DNA from: Anaerovibrio slackiae | GTDB lineage: Bacteria; Bacillota; Negativicutes; Selenomonadales; Selenomonadaceae | Direction: 5' to 3' | NCBI RefSeq assembly: GCF_009695585.1 | Contig: NZ_VUNR01000023.1 | Coordinates: 1 to 46,933, forward strand | DNA: 46,933 bases | In this document: piece after piece, positions 1-10,671 of the stretch | How positions within the stretch are numbered: the stretch's first letter is position 1 | Layout: every line of letters begins with the position of its first letter | Program-made: the position numbers and the translations under genes | Notes under the pieces: model-generated | Seen by the model: the letters and a program-made list of their open reading frames with translations, nothing else | Databases searched by the model: none | What the model was told of the DNA's origin: nothing

Positions 1-186
1 GTGCGAGCGTAAGCGATGCAGGAGCTTAGAAGCGCGAGGCTGTGCTAAGAGCGAGAGCGAGTTTTCTATGGGTACTGCCGCTACCTGTCCCTTTATAATG
101 TCTGAACAGAGTCCACGAAGTATCAAATTACGTTATCAGTATGTGCACGAAGTAACAAACCGGCACTACGACAAACTGAAATTTTA
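1..186 (+). repeat. Interspersed palindromic repeat, copy A (cut by window start)
   Basis: Right half of the repeat family described under copy E. The window opens inside the hairpin core. The right arm ends with the conserved box TGTCTGAACAGA at 99-110. The conserved tail follows and ends in ACAAACTGAAATTT at about 172-186. The core is nearly identical to copies B, D, E, H and I. It has the same orientation as copy B (3529-3921), so A and B are direct repeats on either side of the DpnII/acetyltransferase cassette. No credible coding sequence lies in it. Confidence 0.85.
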
Positions 187-255
187 ATTTGTATAGATAT
201 TATTAGCGTTTTAGAATATAATAGATACATAATTTTTTGATTGTATAGAATGTGA

Positions 256-1335
256 GTGATATTTTTGGAGTATATTTCAGCTCGTGATGCAGCGAATAAA
301 TGGGGAATTTCTCAGAGACAGGTGGCATTTTTGTGTGCTGAAAGTCGTATACCTTATGCCACTATGGTTGGCAATATGTGGATAATTCCTGCAAGTGCAG
401 ATAAGCCTGCCGATGCAATGAAAGTACGATGTATGGTGAAGGATGATAATATCGGAAAACCGTTTTTGAAATGGGCTGGTGGCAAGGGGCAGTTATTAAA
501 GGATATAAGTGCTTTGTATCCCTTTGAAGATGCAACCCTAAAAAAATATGCAGAACCATTTGTGGGTGGCGGAGCAGTTCTGTTTGATATTTTAAATCGG
601 TATGAGCTGGATCAGGTTTATATAAATGACATAAATGGTGAGCTAATGAATGCTTATCATGTCGTAAAAAATAATGCACATGAGTTGCTGGATGTGCTTT
701 ATAAATATCAGGAAGAATTTATTCCTTTAGCTCACGATGGTAGGAAAGAGTATTTTTCTAGTAAACGTGAAAGATTTAATGAATTAAAAGGAAAATTTTC
801 TGAAGGTAGCAGGATAGAACTGGCTGCGTTGATGATATTTTTGAATAAAACTTGCTTTAATGGTTTGTATAGGGTTAACAAAAAAGGTTTGTACAATGTT
901 CCCATGGGAAAGTATAAAAATCCTTTAATTTGTGATGAAAAAAATATTTTGTTGATTTCGGAAAAGTTACGCCAGGTCAAGATTGAATGTGGAAGTTATA
1001 AGCAGTGTCTGTCTTTTGTTGATGCAGAAACTTTTGTATATTTCGATCCACCGTATCGACCTCTTACGCCTACTGCTAGTTTTACGTCATATACAGAGGG
1101 AAGTTTTAATGATGAGGATCAAAGAGAATTGGCTGAGTTTGTAACGGAAGTGGATGACAGAGGTGCTTTATTTGTGCTGAGTAATTCTGATCCCAGGAAT
1201 GTAGATTCGGATGACAGTTTTTTTGATGAACTATATGAAGGGTACAATATTAAAAGAATAGGCGCGAACCGCATGATAAATAGCAAGGGAAGCAAGCGTG
1301 GGCGTGTAACAGAGCTATTAATATCAAATTTTTAG
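256..1335 (+). CDS. DNA adenine methyltransferase (Dam/DpnM class) with N-terminal HTH domain
   Basis: Probably methylates adenine in GATC, protecting the host from the DpnII-type nuclease encoded next. Residues 1-55 look like a small excisionase/MerR-like helix-turn-helix domain (AANKWGISQRQV). The D12-class methylase follows, with KWAGGKGQ near residue 72, an FVGGGAVLFD SAM-binding motif near 103 and the catalytic DPPY near 264. This is the alpha-class order X, I, target recognition, IV. The GTG at 256 has no good Shine-Dalgarno; TTG at 265 (MEYISAR...) is a plausible alternative start. A TATAAT at 217-222 may be its -10. The gene is clearly more AT-rich than the core genes and heads a three-gene cassette with 10 bp to the next gene. 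GATC specificity is inferred from the partner nuclease. Confidence 0.9.
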   Translation: MIFLEYISARDAANKWGISQRQVAFLCAESRIPYATMVGNMWIIPASADKPADAMKVRCMVKDDNIGKPFLKWAGGKGQLLKDISALYPFEDATLKKYAEPFVGGGAVLFDILNRYELDQVYINDINGELMNAYHVVKNNAHELLDVLYKYQEEFIPLAHDGRKEYFSSKRERFNELKGKFSEGSRIELAALMIFLNKTCFNGLYRVNKKGLYNVPMGKYKNPLICDEKNILLISEKLRQVKIECGSYKQCLSFVDAETFVYFDPPYRPLTPTASFTSYTEGSFNDEDQRELAEFVTEVDDRGALFVLSNSDPRNVDSDDSFFDELYEGYNIKRIGANRMINSKGSKRGRVTELLISNF

Positions 1336-1345
1336 GGGGATAATC

Positions 1346-2224
1346 GTGGTGAAAAGGAAATTTGATGAATGGTTGAACAGTTTTCGTGAGAGCATTGCAA
1401 CCTATGATTATTATGTGAATTATGATAAAGTTTATCATAATGTAGATACCATAAAAATAGAACTTAATATTTTAAATTCGTTGATTGGTTCAAAATGTAT
1501 AGAGAAAGATTTTTTGCATATTATAAAAAAATATCCTGAAGTTTTGAAATGTATTCCAATTCTATTGGCTGTACGGGATAAGGAAATATTTTGCCAGGAT
1601 GAGAATGGCAGCTTTCTGTACAGATTTACGTCTTATAGAAATGCAAAAGACATATTATCTGCCGATCAGTACGCTTATTTTATGCAGAAGACAGGTTTGT
1701 TTGAATTGCTTTCTAAAAGAATTATTGGTAATTTGCTTGATTATGTAACTGGGGTGGAAACAGGTCTGGACTCAAATGGGCGCAAAAATAGGGGCGGACA
1801 TTTGATGGAAAATCTAGTGGAAAAATATATTCAGAAGGCAGGCTTCAAATTGAATAGCACCTACTTTAAGGAGATGTATATCCATGAAATAACGCAAAAG
1901 TGGGGTTTGGACTTATCAGCTATTTCCAATCAGGGAAAAACTGAGAAACGCTTTGATTACGTTGTGCGTACAGAGAATGGCGTTTATGGCATAGAAACCA
2001 ATTTTTATACTGGTGGTGGCAGCAAGCTGAATGAAACCGCTCGCAGTTATAAGACACTGGCATTGGAATCAAAAGATATTGATGGATTTACTTTTGTTTG
2101 GTTTACGGATGGCAAGGGCTGGAATAGTGCCCGGCATAACCTGGAAGAAACATTTGATGTACTTGACCATGTTTATAATATAAAGGATATGGAAGATGGA
2201 ATTATGGCGGAGATATTTCGATGA
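1346..2224 (+). CDS. DpnII/MboI-type restriction endonuclease (GATC)
   Basis: Type II restriction enzyme predicted to cut unmethylated GATC. The family signature spans about residues 199-236: KRFDYVV, then YGIETNFY, then GGSKLNETARSYK. This is the PD-(D/E)XK core characteristic of DpnII relatives, with FDYVV carrying the acidic residue and E-T-N replacing the usual E-x-K. An upstream block with GRKNRGGHLMEN is also typical. Start is GTG at 1346, with GGGGGA just upstream. The gene lies between two methylases and overlaps the second by ATGA at 2221-2224, so the three are translationally linked. At 292 residues it is of normal length, with no disruption seen. Confidence 0.88.
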   Translation: MVKRKFDEWLNSFRESIATYDYYVNYDKVYHNVDTIKIELNILNSLIGSKCIEKDFLHIIKKYPEVLKCIPILLAVRDKEIFCQDENGSFLYRFTSYRNAKDILSADQYAYFMQKTGLFELLSKRIIGNLLDYVTGVETGLDSNGRKNRGGHLMENLVEKYIQKAGFKLNSTYFKEMYIHEITQKWGLDLSAISNQGKTEKRFDYVVRTENGVYGIETNFYTGGGSKLNETARSYKTLALESKDIDGFTFVWFTDGKGWNSARHNLEETFDVLDHVYNIKDMEDGIMAEIFR

Positions 2225-2967
2225 GCAAAAAAATAACTAAGTGGGAACCAGATAACTTTGAGATGGAAATGACAACCCATTGGTCTTTTCCTAAGCGAGG
2301 GGATTGGGCCACCCATGATGCAAAGTGGCGTGGTAATTGGTCACCATATATTCCACGGAATTTATTACTTCGTTACTCTAAGGCTGGGGAACTAGTATTG
2401 GATCAGTTTGCTGGCGGTGGAACAACTTTGGTGGAAGCGAAGTTGCTGAATAGAAATATTATTGGTGTAGATGTCAATGATATAGCTCTAAATAGATGCA
2501 GGGAGAAAATAGACTTTAAACATGATGGCGCGAACGGTAAAGTATATCTATACAAGGGTGATGCCAGAAATCTGGATTTTATTCCTGATGAAAAAATAGA
2601 TTTTATCTGCACTCATCCGCCTTATGCAGATATTATTAAGTATAGTGACGATTTGGACAATGATTTGTCTAGGTGTAATGTAAAAGACTTTCTCGTAGAA
2701 ATGGAAAAGGTGGCGGCAGAAAGTTATAGAGTTCTCAAGAGCAATAAGTTTTGTGCAATCCTGATGGGGGATACAAGGAAAAAAGGCTGCATGATACCTA
2801 TGTCTTTTGACGTAATGAAAGTTTTCCAAAAAGCTGGTTTTACCTTGAAGGAATTGATTATCAAAGAACAGCATAATTGCCGGGCAACAGGTTATTGGAA
2901 AACAAATAGCGTAAAATATAATTTTTTGTTGATTGCCCATGAGTACCTGTTTGTGTTTAGAAAATAG
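2221..2967 (+). CDS. Second DNA methyltransferase of the DpnII cassette (HPPY motif)
   Basis: SAM-dependent DNA methyltransferase of 248 residues. The SAM motif VLDQFAGGGTT lies at about residues 59-69, and the catalytic-type motif is THPPY near 130, not the usual DPPY/NPPY/SPPY. Motif I precedes motif IV with no large target-recognition insert between them, so the order differs from the beta class that includes DpnA. In known DpnII systems the second methylase can protect single-stranded DNA during uptake. A similar role is possible here, but whether the base is N6-adenine or N4-cytosine cannot be told. It overlaps the nuclease stop codon by 4 bp. Confidence 0.8.
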   Translation: MSKKITKWEPDNFEMEMTTHWSFPKRGDWATHDAKWRGNWSPYIPRNLLLRYSKAGELVLDQFAGGGTTLVEAKLLNRNIIGVDVNDIALNRCREKIDFKHDGANGKVYLYKGDARNLDFIPDEKIDFICTHPPYADIIKYSDDLDNDLSRCNVKDFLVEMEKVAAESYRVLKSNKFCAILMGDTRKKGCMIPMSFDVMKVFQKAGFTLKELIIKEQHNCRATGYWKTNSVKYNFLLIAHEYLFVFRK

Positions 2968-2993
2968 TTTTGATGATGAAGGGGAGCGTCTTG

Positions 2994-3497
2994 ATGGAAT
3001 GCAAATTGCGGGCGTGGAAGCTGGAGGATGCACCTTATTTGGCGGAAATTTTGAATAACAGGCACGTGCTTGATAAATTGCGTGATGGTTTGCCGTATCC
3101 ATATACTGAAGGGGATGCAAGGGAATATATTGCCATGATGCTTTCGGCTGATAATGCCAGGAATTTTTCTTTTGCGATAGTTGCTGATGACAGGGTTGTG
3201 GGCAATATTGGTGCATTTCGAGGTGAAAATATTCATTTTAGAACGGCTGAGATGGGATATTATATCGGTGAGCCCTATTGGGGACAGGGGATAGGAACCT
3301 GTGCGGTAAAAAAGGCCTGCGAGTATATCTTTGCACATTCGGATGTTGTCAGGATTTTTGCGGAGCCATTTGCGTATAATATGGCTTCTTGCAGGGGGCT
3401 GGAAAAGGCCGGCTTTCAGATGGAAGGAATACTTCGGAGCAATGCTGTGAAAAATGGCACGGTAATAGATATGAGTCTATACGCAAAAATCAAATAA
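2994..3497 (+). CDS. GNAT-family N-acetyltransferase (RimJ/RimL-like)
   Basis: Acetyl-CoA-dependent acetyltransferase of unknown substrate. The fold reads RAWKLEDAPYLAEILNN, then GNIGAF, then the acetyl-CoA loop GYYIGEPYWGQGIGTCAVK, and finally the NMASCRGLEKAGF element near the C-terminus, as in RimJ/RimL-type enzymes. The ATG at 2994 is chosen because AAGGGGAG sits 5-10 bases upstream; an in-frame TTG at 2970 would add eight unconserved residues. It follows the second methylase by 26 bp and sits in the same AT-rich, repeat-bounded cassette. Its acetylation target is not suggested by the neighbours. Confidence 0.82.
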   Translation: MECKLRAWKLEDAPYLAEILNNRHVLDKLRDGLPYPYTEGDAREYIAMMLSADNARNFSFAIVADDRVVGNIGAFRGENIHFRTAEMGYYIGEPYWGQGIGTCAVKKACEYIFAHSDVVRIFAEPFAYNMASCRGLEKAGFQMEGILRSNAVKNGTVIDMSLYAKIK

Positions 3498-3528
3498 TTT
3501 TACCCAAAGGACATTGTATCGCTGTGAA

Positions 3529-3921
3529 ACACTATACGTTTATGCAGCGGCTGGCAGCAGCAGGCTTCGCCAGCTTCCCGGCTTCCTCTTTTCAGCTTTT
3601 TCGTAAAGTTAGATTGATTACCTTGGTAGCGTACAGCAGAGTATAGTTGATGACTACGTGCATATCTGTTCAGATATAAGAAGGGACAGGTGCGGCATGT
3701 ACCCAAAGAAAACCTTGAGTGCAGCCTCGCTTCTTAGCGAGTGCGAGCGTAAGCGATGCAGGAGCTTAGAAGCGCGAGGCTGTGCTAAGAGCGAGAGCGA
3801 GTTTTCTATGGGTACTGCCGCTACCTGTCCATTTTAAATGTCTGAACAGAATCCACGAACTAACAAGCTACGTCATTATATGCACGAAGTAACAATCTAC
3901 CACTACGACAAACTGAAAAAT
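3529..3921 (+). repeat. Interspersed palindromic repeat, copy B
   Basis: Complete plus-oriented copy filling the gap between the acetyltransferase and the groES promoter. Inverted boxes TCTGTTCAGATA (3665-3676) and TGTCTGAACAGA (3839-3850) enclose arms pairing AGGGACAGGT with ACCTGTCC and GGGTAC with GTACCC. Inside is the shared core with nested GCCTCGCTTCTTAGC / GCTTAGAAGCGCGAGGC pairing. The tail ends in ACAAACTGAAA at about 3917. The left flank has the family segment CCGGCTTCCTCTTTTCAG. No coding sequence is supported. Confidence 0.87.
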
Positions 3922-3935
3922 TTTCTCTTGACTTA

Positions 3936-3967
3936 TTGACTTTTTGACGAAAAGGTTTTATTATAAT
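3936..3967 (+). promoter_or_regulatory. groESL promoter
   Basis: TTGACT (3936-3941) lies 17 bp from TATTAT (3959-3964); an overlapping TATAAT sits at 3962-3967. It is immediately upstream of the CIRCE operator, which would overlap the transcription start. Confidence 0.7.
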
Positions 3968-3975
3968 ACTTGCAG

Positions 3976-4002
3976 TTAGCACTCAGCAAAAAAGAGTGCT
4001 AA
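3976..4002 (+). promoter_or_regulatory. CIRCE operator (HrcA-binding)
   Basis: Perfect inverted repeat TTAGCACTC, nine-base spacer, GAGTGCTAA, exactly the CIRCE consensus. It lies just after the -10 box of groESL, so HrcA should repress this operon until heat stress. hrcA itself is not in the window. Confidence 0.97.
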
Positions 4003-4050
4003 CAACAAAAAAGTTTAAATCCATCTAAATTTTTTAGGAGGCAGATAAAT

Positions 4051-4332
4051 ATGATTAGACCATTGGGTGACAGAGTTGTGATTGAGGTTGCAGAGGCAGA
4101 GACCAAGACTGCCAGCGGCATTATCCTGGCTGACACTGCCAAGGAGAAGCCTATGAAGGGCGTTGTCGTTGCAGTAGGCCCTGGCGAGTACAAGGATGGC
4201 AATCGCGTGCCTATGGACGTGAAGGTTGGCGATGCGGTAATCTACTCCAAGTACGCAGGTACCGAGGTCAAGGTTGAGGGCAAGGACTATCTGGTAGTTC
4301 GTCAGAGCGACATCCTGGCTGTAGCCGAGTAA
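4051..4332 (+). CDS. groES: Co-chaperonin GroES (Hsp10)
   Basis: Ten-kDa lid of the GroEL chaperonin chamber, 93 residues, the normal length. It starts [10 protein letters not shown], has the [12 protein letters not shown] mobile-loop region at about residues 23-35, and ends in the usual [18 protein letters not shown] at 4036-4041 gives a firm ATG start. It is first in an operon with groEL, 80 bp upstream, under the CIRCE-controlled promoter. Confidence 0.98.
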   Translation: MIRPLGDRVVIEVAEAETKTASGIILADTAKEKPMKGVVVAVGPGEYKDGNRVPMDVKVGDAVIYSKYAGTEVKVEGKDYLVVRQSDILAVAE

Positions 4333-4412
4333 TCAAGCCAATTGGTTTTGTAATTAAAAGCAGCTGAGCATAGCAAAAAAGCTGCACATCTATACATTGG
4401 AGGTAATTCTAA

Positions 4413-6038
<1,626 letters not shown>

Positions 6039-6123
6039 TATGCCCTGGGGCGTATGCTGACGGCGCAGGGCTGCCTGAGTCATAAGGTCAGCAGCCGTTG
6101 CTATATGCACAGTATTTGAAAGA

Positions 6124-6161
6124 GGTGTCCTATCCCTGAAGCTGGATGGGGCACCCTTTTT
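6124..6161 (+). terminator. Rho-independent terminator of groESL
   Basis: Arms GGTGTCCTATCC (6124-6135) and GGATGGGGCACC (6144-6155) pair over 12 positions with two G-U pairs and an 8-base loop. CTTTTTGTTGTTT follows. Confidence 0.88.
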
Positions 6162-6213
6162 GTTGTTTGAATTTTGGCACTAAGGGATAGTGCCTGGCTT
6201 TGAGAAAATTTTA

Positions 6214-6242
6214 TTGACTAAACCCATGTTATAGACTAGAAT
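6214..6242 (+). promoter_or_regulatory. glmS promoter
   Basis: TTGACT (6214-6219), 17-bp spacer, TAGAAT (6237-6242). Transcription would start near 6249, about 105 bases before the ribozyme cleavage site and 340 bases before the glmS start codon. Confidence 0.72.
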
Positions 6243-6354
6243 AATGGAAGCTGGCTGTTATGTGCAGTTTTCGCTTGGTCCTGGGCGATGGCTGCGGCAG
6301 CCGGGAAAAGGCTTGTATGTGTGTGGCTTTTGAGGCTGGTTCATGTACGGGTTT

Positions 6355-6515
6355 AGCGCATGGTCTTGTGCCTGACGGATGTGCAGGGGCGCAAGATGAC
6401 GAGGATGGAGGTTGTCGATATATCAGCGGATGCCTCCCGGTGGGATGCCCCATCGTCAGCAGCTGTCAAAGCCCCCGGGCGACCGGGGGTACAAAGCAGC
6501 GGGCACGGGCAGGTC
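6355..6515 (+). ncRNA. glmS ribozyme/riboswitch (glucosamine-6-phosphate)
   Basis: Self-cleaving leader that uses glucosamine-6-phosphate as cofactor and lowers glmS mRNA when the product is plentiful. The cleavage-site context is TTTA then GCGC, with predicted cleavage between A6355 and G6356. Core elements match the family in order: TGACGAGG (6397-6404), GGAGGTTGTCGA, then CAGCGGATGCCTCCCGG (6424-6440). Hairpins follow, including CCCCCGGGCGACCGGGGG. Its position directly ahead of glmS agrees. Short ORFs across the leader are not genes. Confidence 0.93.
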
Positions 6516-6589
6516 AGGACTTCAGGCAGGCTGCCTGATGGCGGAGTGGATTTTGGGCTGTCACGGCAGCAGATTTGGAGGTTTTATTT

Positions 6590-8425
6590 ATGTGTGGTAT
6601 TGTTGGTTATGTAGGCGACAAGCAGGCGGCAAGGTTTTTGATTGAGGGATTGACCAAGCTGGAGTACCGTGGCTATGATTCCGCCGGTATTGCCGTATAC
6701 AATGGGGAGTCTGATGCCATCCGCGTGGAAAAGAGCGTTGGCCGCCTGGCAGAGCTGGAGAAGAAGATTGATAGCAACGTGCCTGTGGGCTGCATGGGTA
6801 TCGGCCATACCCGCTGGGCAACCCATGGCGGCCCTTCCGACCTGAATTCTCATCCGCATACTGACTGCACCGGTGATTTTGCCGTGGTGCACAACGGCAT
6901 TATTGAGAATTATCTTGCCTTGAAGGAAGAATTGATTGAGGCAGGCCATGTATTCAAGTCTGAGACGGATACCGAGGTGCTGCCTCACCTTCTGGAGACC
7001 TATTATGAGGGTGACTTCGAGGCAGCTGTCCGCAAGGTGCTGCGCCGCATTGAGGGCTCCTACTCCATCGTGTTCATGTCCAAGGCAGATCCGGATACCC
7101 TGATCTGCACCAAGCAGGATAATCCGCTGGTTATCGGCCTGGGTGAAGGGGAGAACTTCATCGCTTCCGATATTCCTGCTATTATTGCCCGTACCCGTCG
7201 TACCTATATCATCAATGATGGCGAGGTGGCTGTGGTGAAGAAGGATTCCGTCTGGATTACCAACCGCCGGGGCGAGCCTATTACCAAGAAGGTATTTGAG
7301 GTGAACTGGAATGCCGAGGCTGCCGAGAAGGGCGGTTATGAGCATTTCATGCTGAAGGAAATTCATGAGCAGCCGAAGGCTGTCCGTGATACCCTGTCCG
7401 GCCGTATTGCCAAGGATGACAGTGCTGTTATCCTGGACGAGCTGAAGTGGACAGCGGAATATGTAAATTCCTTCTCCAAGGTGTTTATTATTGCTTGCGG
7501 TACTGCTTATCATGCAGGCCTGGTGGGCAAGTACTATATTGAAAATTTGGCAAGGGTGCCGGTTGAGGTGGATATTGCCTCTGAGTTCCGTTACAGGAAG
7601 CCGATTATTGATGACAATACCCTGACTATCGTAGTCAGCCAGTCCGGCGAGACTATCGATACCCTGGCTGCTTTGAAAGAAGCAAAGCGTCTCGGCTCCA
7701 AGACTATGGCCGTTACCAATGTGGTAGGCTCCTCTATTGCCCGTGAGGCAGATCAGGTTGTTTATACCTGGGCGGGCCCTGAGATTGCCGTGGCTTCCAC
7801 CAAGGCATATACTACCCAGCTGATTGTTATGTTCCTGCTAGGAGCTTATATGGCAGGCCTCCGGGGCACTGTAGAGGATAGCCGCATGAGGGAGCTTTTG
7901 GGCAAGCTGCGGAATATTCCTGCCCAGATCAGTGAAACCCTTGAGGATGTGGATCCGATCAAGGCTTTTGCCCAGCAGTATGGCTACAATGATGATGTGT
8001 TCTTCCTGGGGCGTGCCCTTGACTATCATGTAGCTCTTGAAGGTTCCCTGAAGCTGAAGGAGATTTCCTATATCCATGCGGAGGCTTATGCGGCAGGGGA
8101 GCTGAAGCACGGCACCCTGGCACTGATTACCCGCGGCATTCCTGTGGTGGCACTGGCTACCCAGAGAAGCGTCTACGAGAAGACCTTGAGCAATATTAAG
8201 GAAGTAAAGGCCCGTGATGCAGTGGTTATCGGTGTTGCCGCCAAGGGGGATACAGAGCTGCACAAGTATACCGACCATGTTATCTTTGTGCCGGAGACGG
8301 ATGAGCTGCTGATTCCGCTGCTGACTGTGCTGCCGCTGCAGCTGCTGGCTTATTACACCGCACTTACCCGTGGCTGTGATGTGGACAAGCCTAGAAACCT
8401 TGCCAAGTCCGTTACTGTTGAGTAA
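6590..8425 (+). CDS. glmS: Glucosamine--fructose-6-phosphate aminotransferase (isomerizing)
   Basis: Makes glucosamine-6-phosphate from fructose-6-phosphate and glutamine, the first committed step to UDP-GlcNAc for peptidoglycan. Start is ATG 6590, giving Met followed by the catalytic Cys (MCGIVGYVG). That cysteine must become N-terminal, so an upstream in-frame ATG at 6575 is rejected. GGAGG precedes it. The glutaminase domain (HTRWATHG, HNGIIEN) covers about residues 1-240. Two SIS domains follow (SQSGETIDTL near 350), and the C-terminus is the classic DKPRNLAKSVTVE. Length is 611. Control is by the ribozyme upstream. Confidence 0.98.
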   Translation: MCGIVGYVGDKQAARFLIEGLTKLEYRGYDSAGIAVYNGESDAIRVEKSVGRLAELEKKIDSNVPVGCMGIGHTRWATHGGPSDLNSHPHTDCTGDFAVVHNGIIENYLALKEELIEAGHVFKSETDTEVLPHLLETYYEGDFEAAVRKVLRRIEGSYSIVFMSKADPDTLICTKQDNPLVIGLGEGENFIASDIPAIIARTRRTYIINDGEVAVVKKDSVWITNRRGEPITKKVFEVNWNAEAAEKGGYEHFMLKEIHEQPKAVRDTLSGRIAKDDSAVILDELKWTAEYVNSFSKVFIIACGTAYHAGLVGKYYIENLARVPVEVDIASEFRYRKPIIDDNTLTIVVSQSGETIDTLAALKEAKRLGSKTMAVTNVVGSSIAREADQVVYTWAGPEIAVASTKAYTTQLIVMFLLGAYMAGLRGTVEDSRMRELLGKLRNIPAQISETLEDVDPIKAFAQQYGYNDDVFFLGRALDYHVALEGSLKLKEISYIHAEAYAAGELKHGTLALITRGIPVVALATQRSVYEKTLSNIKEVKARDAVVIGVAAKGDTELHKYTDHVIFVPETDELLIPLLTVLPLQLLAYYTALTRGCDVDKPRNLAKSVTVE

Positions 8426-8440
8426 TTTACCATAAAATAT

Positions 8441-8486
8441 AACAGTCCCTGTGAGGCTGATGGCTTTCCGGGGACTGTTCTTTTTT
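8441..8486 (+). terminator. Rho-independent terminator of glmS
   Basis: AACAGTCCC (8441-8449) pairs with GGGACTGTT (8471-8479), followed by CTTTTTT. It lies 15 bp after the stop codon. Confidence 0.9.
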
Positions 8487-8497
8487 GCAGAAAAAAA

Positions 8498-8526
8498 TTG
8501 ACAAGTGACAGAGTTTGTACTAGTAT
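8498..8526 (+). promoter_or_regulatory. Promoter of the IMP dehydrogenase gene
   Basis: TTGACA (8498-8503), 17-bp spacer, TAGTAT (8521-8526), close to the vegetative consensus, immediately after the glmS terminator. Confidence 0.78.
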
Positions 8527-8615
8527 AGTAACAATATCTGCGGATATAATTCGGTTAAAGGAGCCTGATGTATGTCGGGCATTAGTTAAATATTTTACAG
8601 AAAGTAGGGATTAAG

Positions 8616-10115
8616 TTGGCATTCTATTTCAGTGAACCATCTCATACCTTTGGCGAGTACCTGCTGGTACCTGGTTATTCTTCGGATCAGTGCATTCCGG
8701 CGAATGTTTCCTTGAAGACTCCATTGGTAAAGTTCAAGAAGGGTGAGGAACCGAAGATTTCCATGAACATTCCGATGACCTCCGCTATCATGCAGTCTGT
8801 ATCTGATGACCGCATGGCAGTGGCATTGGCGCGTGAGGGCGGCGTTTCCTTTATCTATGGTTCCCAGACTATTGAGGAAGAAGCTGCTATGGTGGCAAGG
8901 GCAAAGAATTTCAAGTCCGGCTTCGTGGACAGTGATTCCAATATCACCCCTGAGACTACGATTGCAGAGATTTTGGCACTGAAGGAAAAGACCGGCCATT
9001 CCACTATGGCAGTAACCGAGGACGGTACCCCTACCGGCAAGCTGCTGGGCATCGTTACCAGCCGTGACTACCGGGTTACCCGCATGAGCCCTGATACTCC
9101 TGCCAAGGAATTCATGACTCCTTTTGAGAAGCTGGTCTATGCCAGTGCAGATACTACCTTGTCCGAGGCCAACGACATCATCTGGGACAACAAGCTGAAC
9201 ATGCTGCCGCTGATTGATGAGAACCAGCGCCTCCGCTACATGGTATTCCGCAAGGATTATACTGACAATAAGGAAAACGAGCTGGAGCTGATTGACGAGA
9301 AGAAGCGTTACATCGTAGGTGCCGGTATCAATACCCGTGACTATGCAGAGCGCGTGCCTGCCCTTTTGAAGGCCGGTGCCGATGTGCTGTGCATTGACTC
9401 CTCCGAGGGCTTCTCCGAGTGGCAGCGCATCACCCTGAAGTACATCCACGAGAATTTCGGCGAGGATGTGAAGGTTGGTGCCGGCAATGTAGTTGACCGT
9501 GAAGGCTTTATGTTCCTTGCCAAGGCAGGCGCTGACTTTATCAAGGTTGGTATCGGCGGCGGTTCCATCTGCATTACCCGTGAGACCAAGGGTATCGGCC
9601 GCGGTCAGGCTACTGCCCTGATTGATGTGTGCGCAGCCCGTGATGAGTATTATGAGGCTACCGGCATTTATATTCCGGTATGCTCCGATGGCGGTATTGT
9701 GCATGATTATCACATGACTTTGGCACTGGCTATGGGTGCGGACTTCATGATGCTGGGAAGGTATTTCTCCCGCTTCGATGAGAGCCCGACGGATGTTGTG
9801 AAGATTAATGGCACCTACTACAAGGAGTATTGGGGCGAGGGCTCCAATCGTGCCCGCAACTGGCAGCGTTACGACCTGGGCGGTGCCAAGAAGCTGTCCT
9901 TCGAGGAGGGCGTTGACTCCTATGTGCCTTATGCCGGCAGCCTGAAGGACAATGTAGGCATTACCCTGAGCAAGATCCGTTCTACCATGTGCAACTGCGG
10001 TGCCCTGAGCATTCCGGAGCTGCAGGAGAAGGCACGGCTTACCCTGGTGTCCTCTACCAGTATCGTAGAGGGCGGCTCCCATGACGTTATCTTGCGCGAC
10101 AGCATAAATAGATAA
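8616..10115 (+). CDS. guaB: IMP dehydrogenase
   Basis: Oxidises IMP to XMP with NAD+, the committed step to GMP. TIM-barrel IMPDH with a CBS-domain insert at roughly residues 100-220. The catalytic loop is [10 protein letters not shown] with the nucleophilic Cys at residue 319, and the substrate-site VCSDGG and MMLGRYF segments follow. At 499 residues, starting [11 protein letters not shown], it resembles a variant IMPDH group I recall from anaerobes more than the compact Bacillus enzyme. Start is TTG 8616; the next ATG would remove conserved N-terminal sequence. Its TAA abuts repeat copy C with no gap. Confidence 0.9.
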   Translation: MAFYFSEPSHTFGEYLLVPGYSSDQCIPANVSLKTPLVKFKKGEEPKISMNIPMTSAIMQSVSDDRMAVALAREGGVSFIYGSQTIEEEAAMVARAKNFKSGFVDSDSNITPETTIAEILALKEKTGHSTMAVTEDGTPTGKLLGIVTSRDYRVTRMSPDTPAKEFMTPFEKLVYASADTTLSEANDIIWDNKLNMLPLIDENQRLRYMVFRKDYTDNKENELELIDEKKRYIVGAGINTRDYAERVPALLKAGADVLCIDSSEGFSEWQRITLKYIHENFGEDVKVGAGNVVDREGFMFLAKAGADFIKVGIGGGSICITRETKGIGRGQATALIDVCAARDEYYEATGIYIPVCSDGGIVHDYHMTLALAMGADFMMLGRYFSRFDESPTDVVKINGTYYKEYWGEGSNRARNWQRYDLGGAKKLSFEEGVDSYVPYAGSLKDNVGITLSKIRSTMCNCGALSIPELQEKARLTLVSSTSIVEGGSHDVILRDSINR

Positions 10116-10555
10116 ATTTCAGTTTATCGTCGTGAAAGTACGAGACTTCTGGAACATTAACGGATGAATTTTGTGGGTTTGTGCACTCTGTTCAGATTAA
10201 AAATGGGCTGAGCGGGACAGCTACCCATAGAAAACACGCTCGCGCTCCTAGTTGTACCTAGCGGATGCTAAACTCACGCTTCGCCTACGGCTCGCAAAGT
10301 CGCAGCACAAGACAACGCTTCGCAGCTGTCTTGTGCTGGGTGATATGCCACCGGCATATCACCCGCTAAGCACCGAGGTACAACAAAGGTTTTCTATGGG
10401 TACTGTCCTCACTCATCCCTTTCTTTGTCTGAACAGATATAAACAAAATGACAGAACCACATACATTATTTGTTACCATAGTGCCCTATACAGCTTTACG
10501 AATAAGCCTGAAATAGGGGGGGCTGGGAGCTGACGAGACTTGATACTGCCAACTA
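10116..10555 (-). repeat. Interspersed palindromic repeat, copy C (variant core)
   Basis: Minus-oriented copy beginning with ATTTCAGTTT on the base after the IMP dehydrogenase stop codon. Outer boxes are TCTGTTCAGA (10187-10196) and TGTCTGAACAGA (10426-10437). The arms keep ACCCATAGAAAAC / GTTTTCTATGGGTA, but the core differs from copies A, B, D, E, H and I. It carries CCTAGCGGATGCTAAAC and CGCTAAGCACCGAGG, with two nested hairpins between them: AGCACAAGACA / TGTCTTGTGCT and GGGTGATATGCC / GGCATATCACCC. The same core occurs inverted in copy F2. At 10556-10671, between C and D, I see nothing recognisable. Confidence 0.85.
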
Positions 10556-10671
10556 CTATGCAAGGCAACCTGCTCTTATAAACAGGCTTGTTTACATGTC
10601 ACTATATTCTTATGCTAAGGGTAGCAGTTTATCCCATGCAACTTATACAGTTGGGCTGAAGAATTGTTTAC

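Noticed and set aside
6260-6645. Several short plus-strand frames upstream of glmS
   Set aside because: They overlap the glmS ribozyme, whose RNA motifs explain the sequence.
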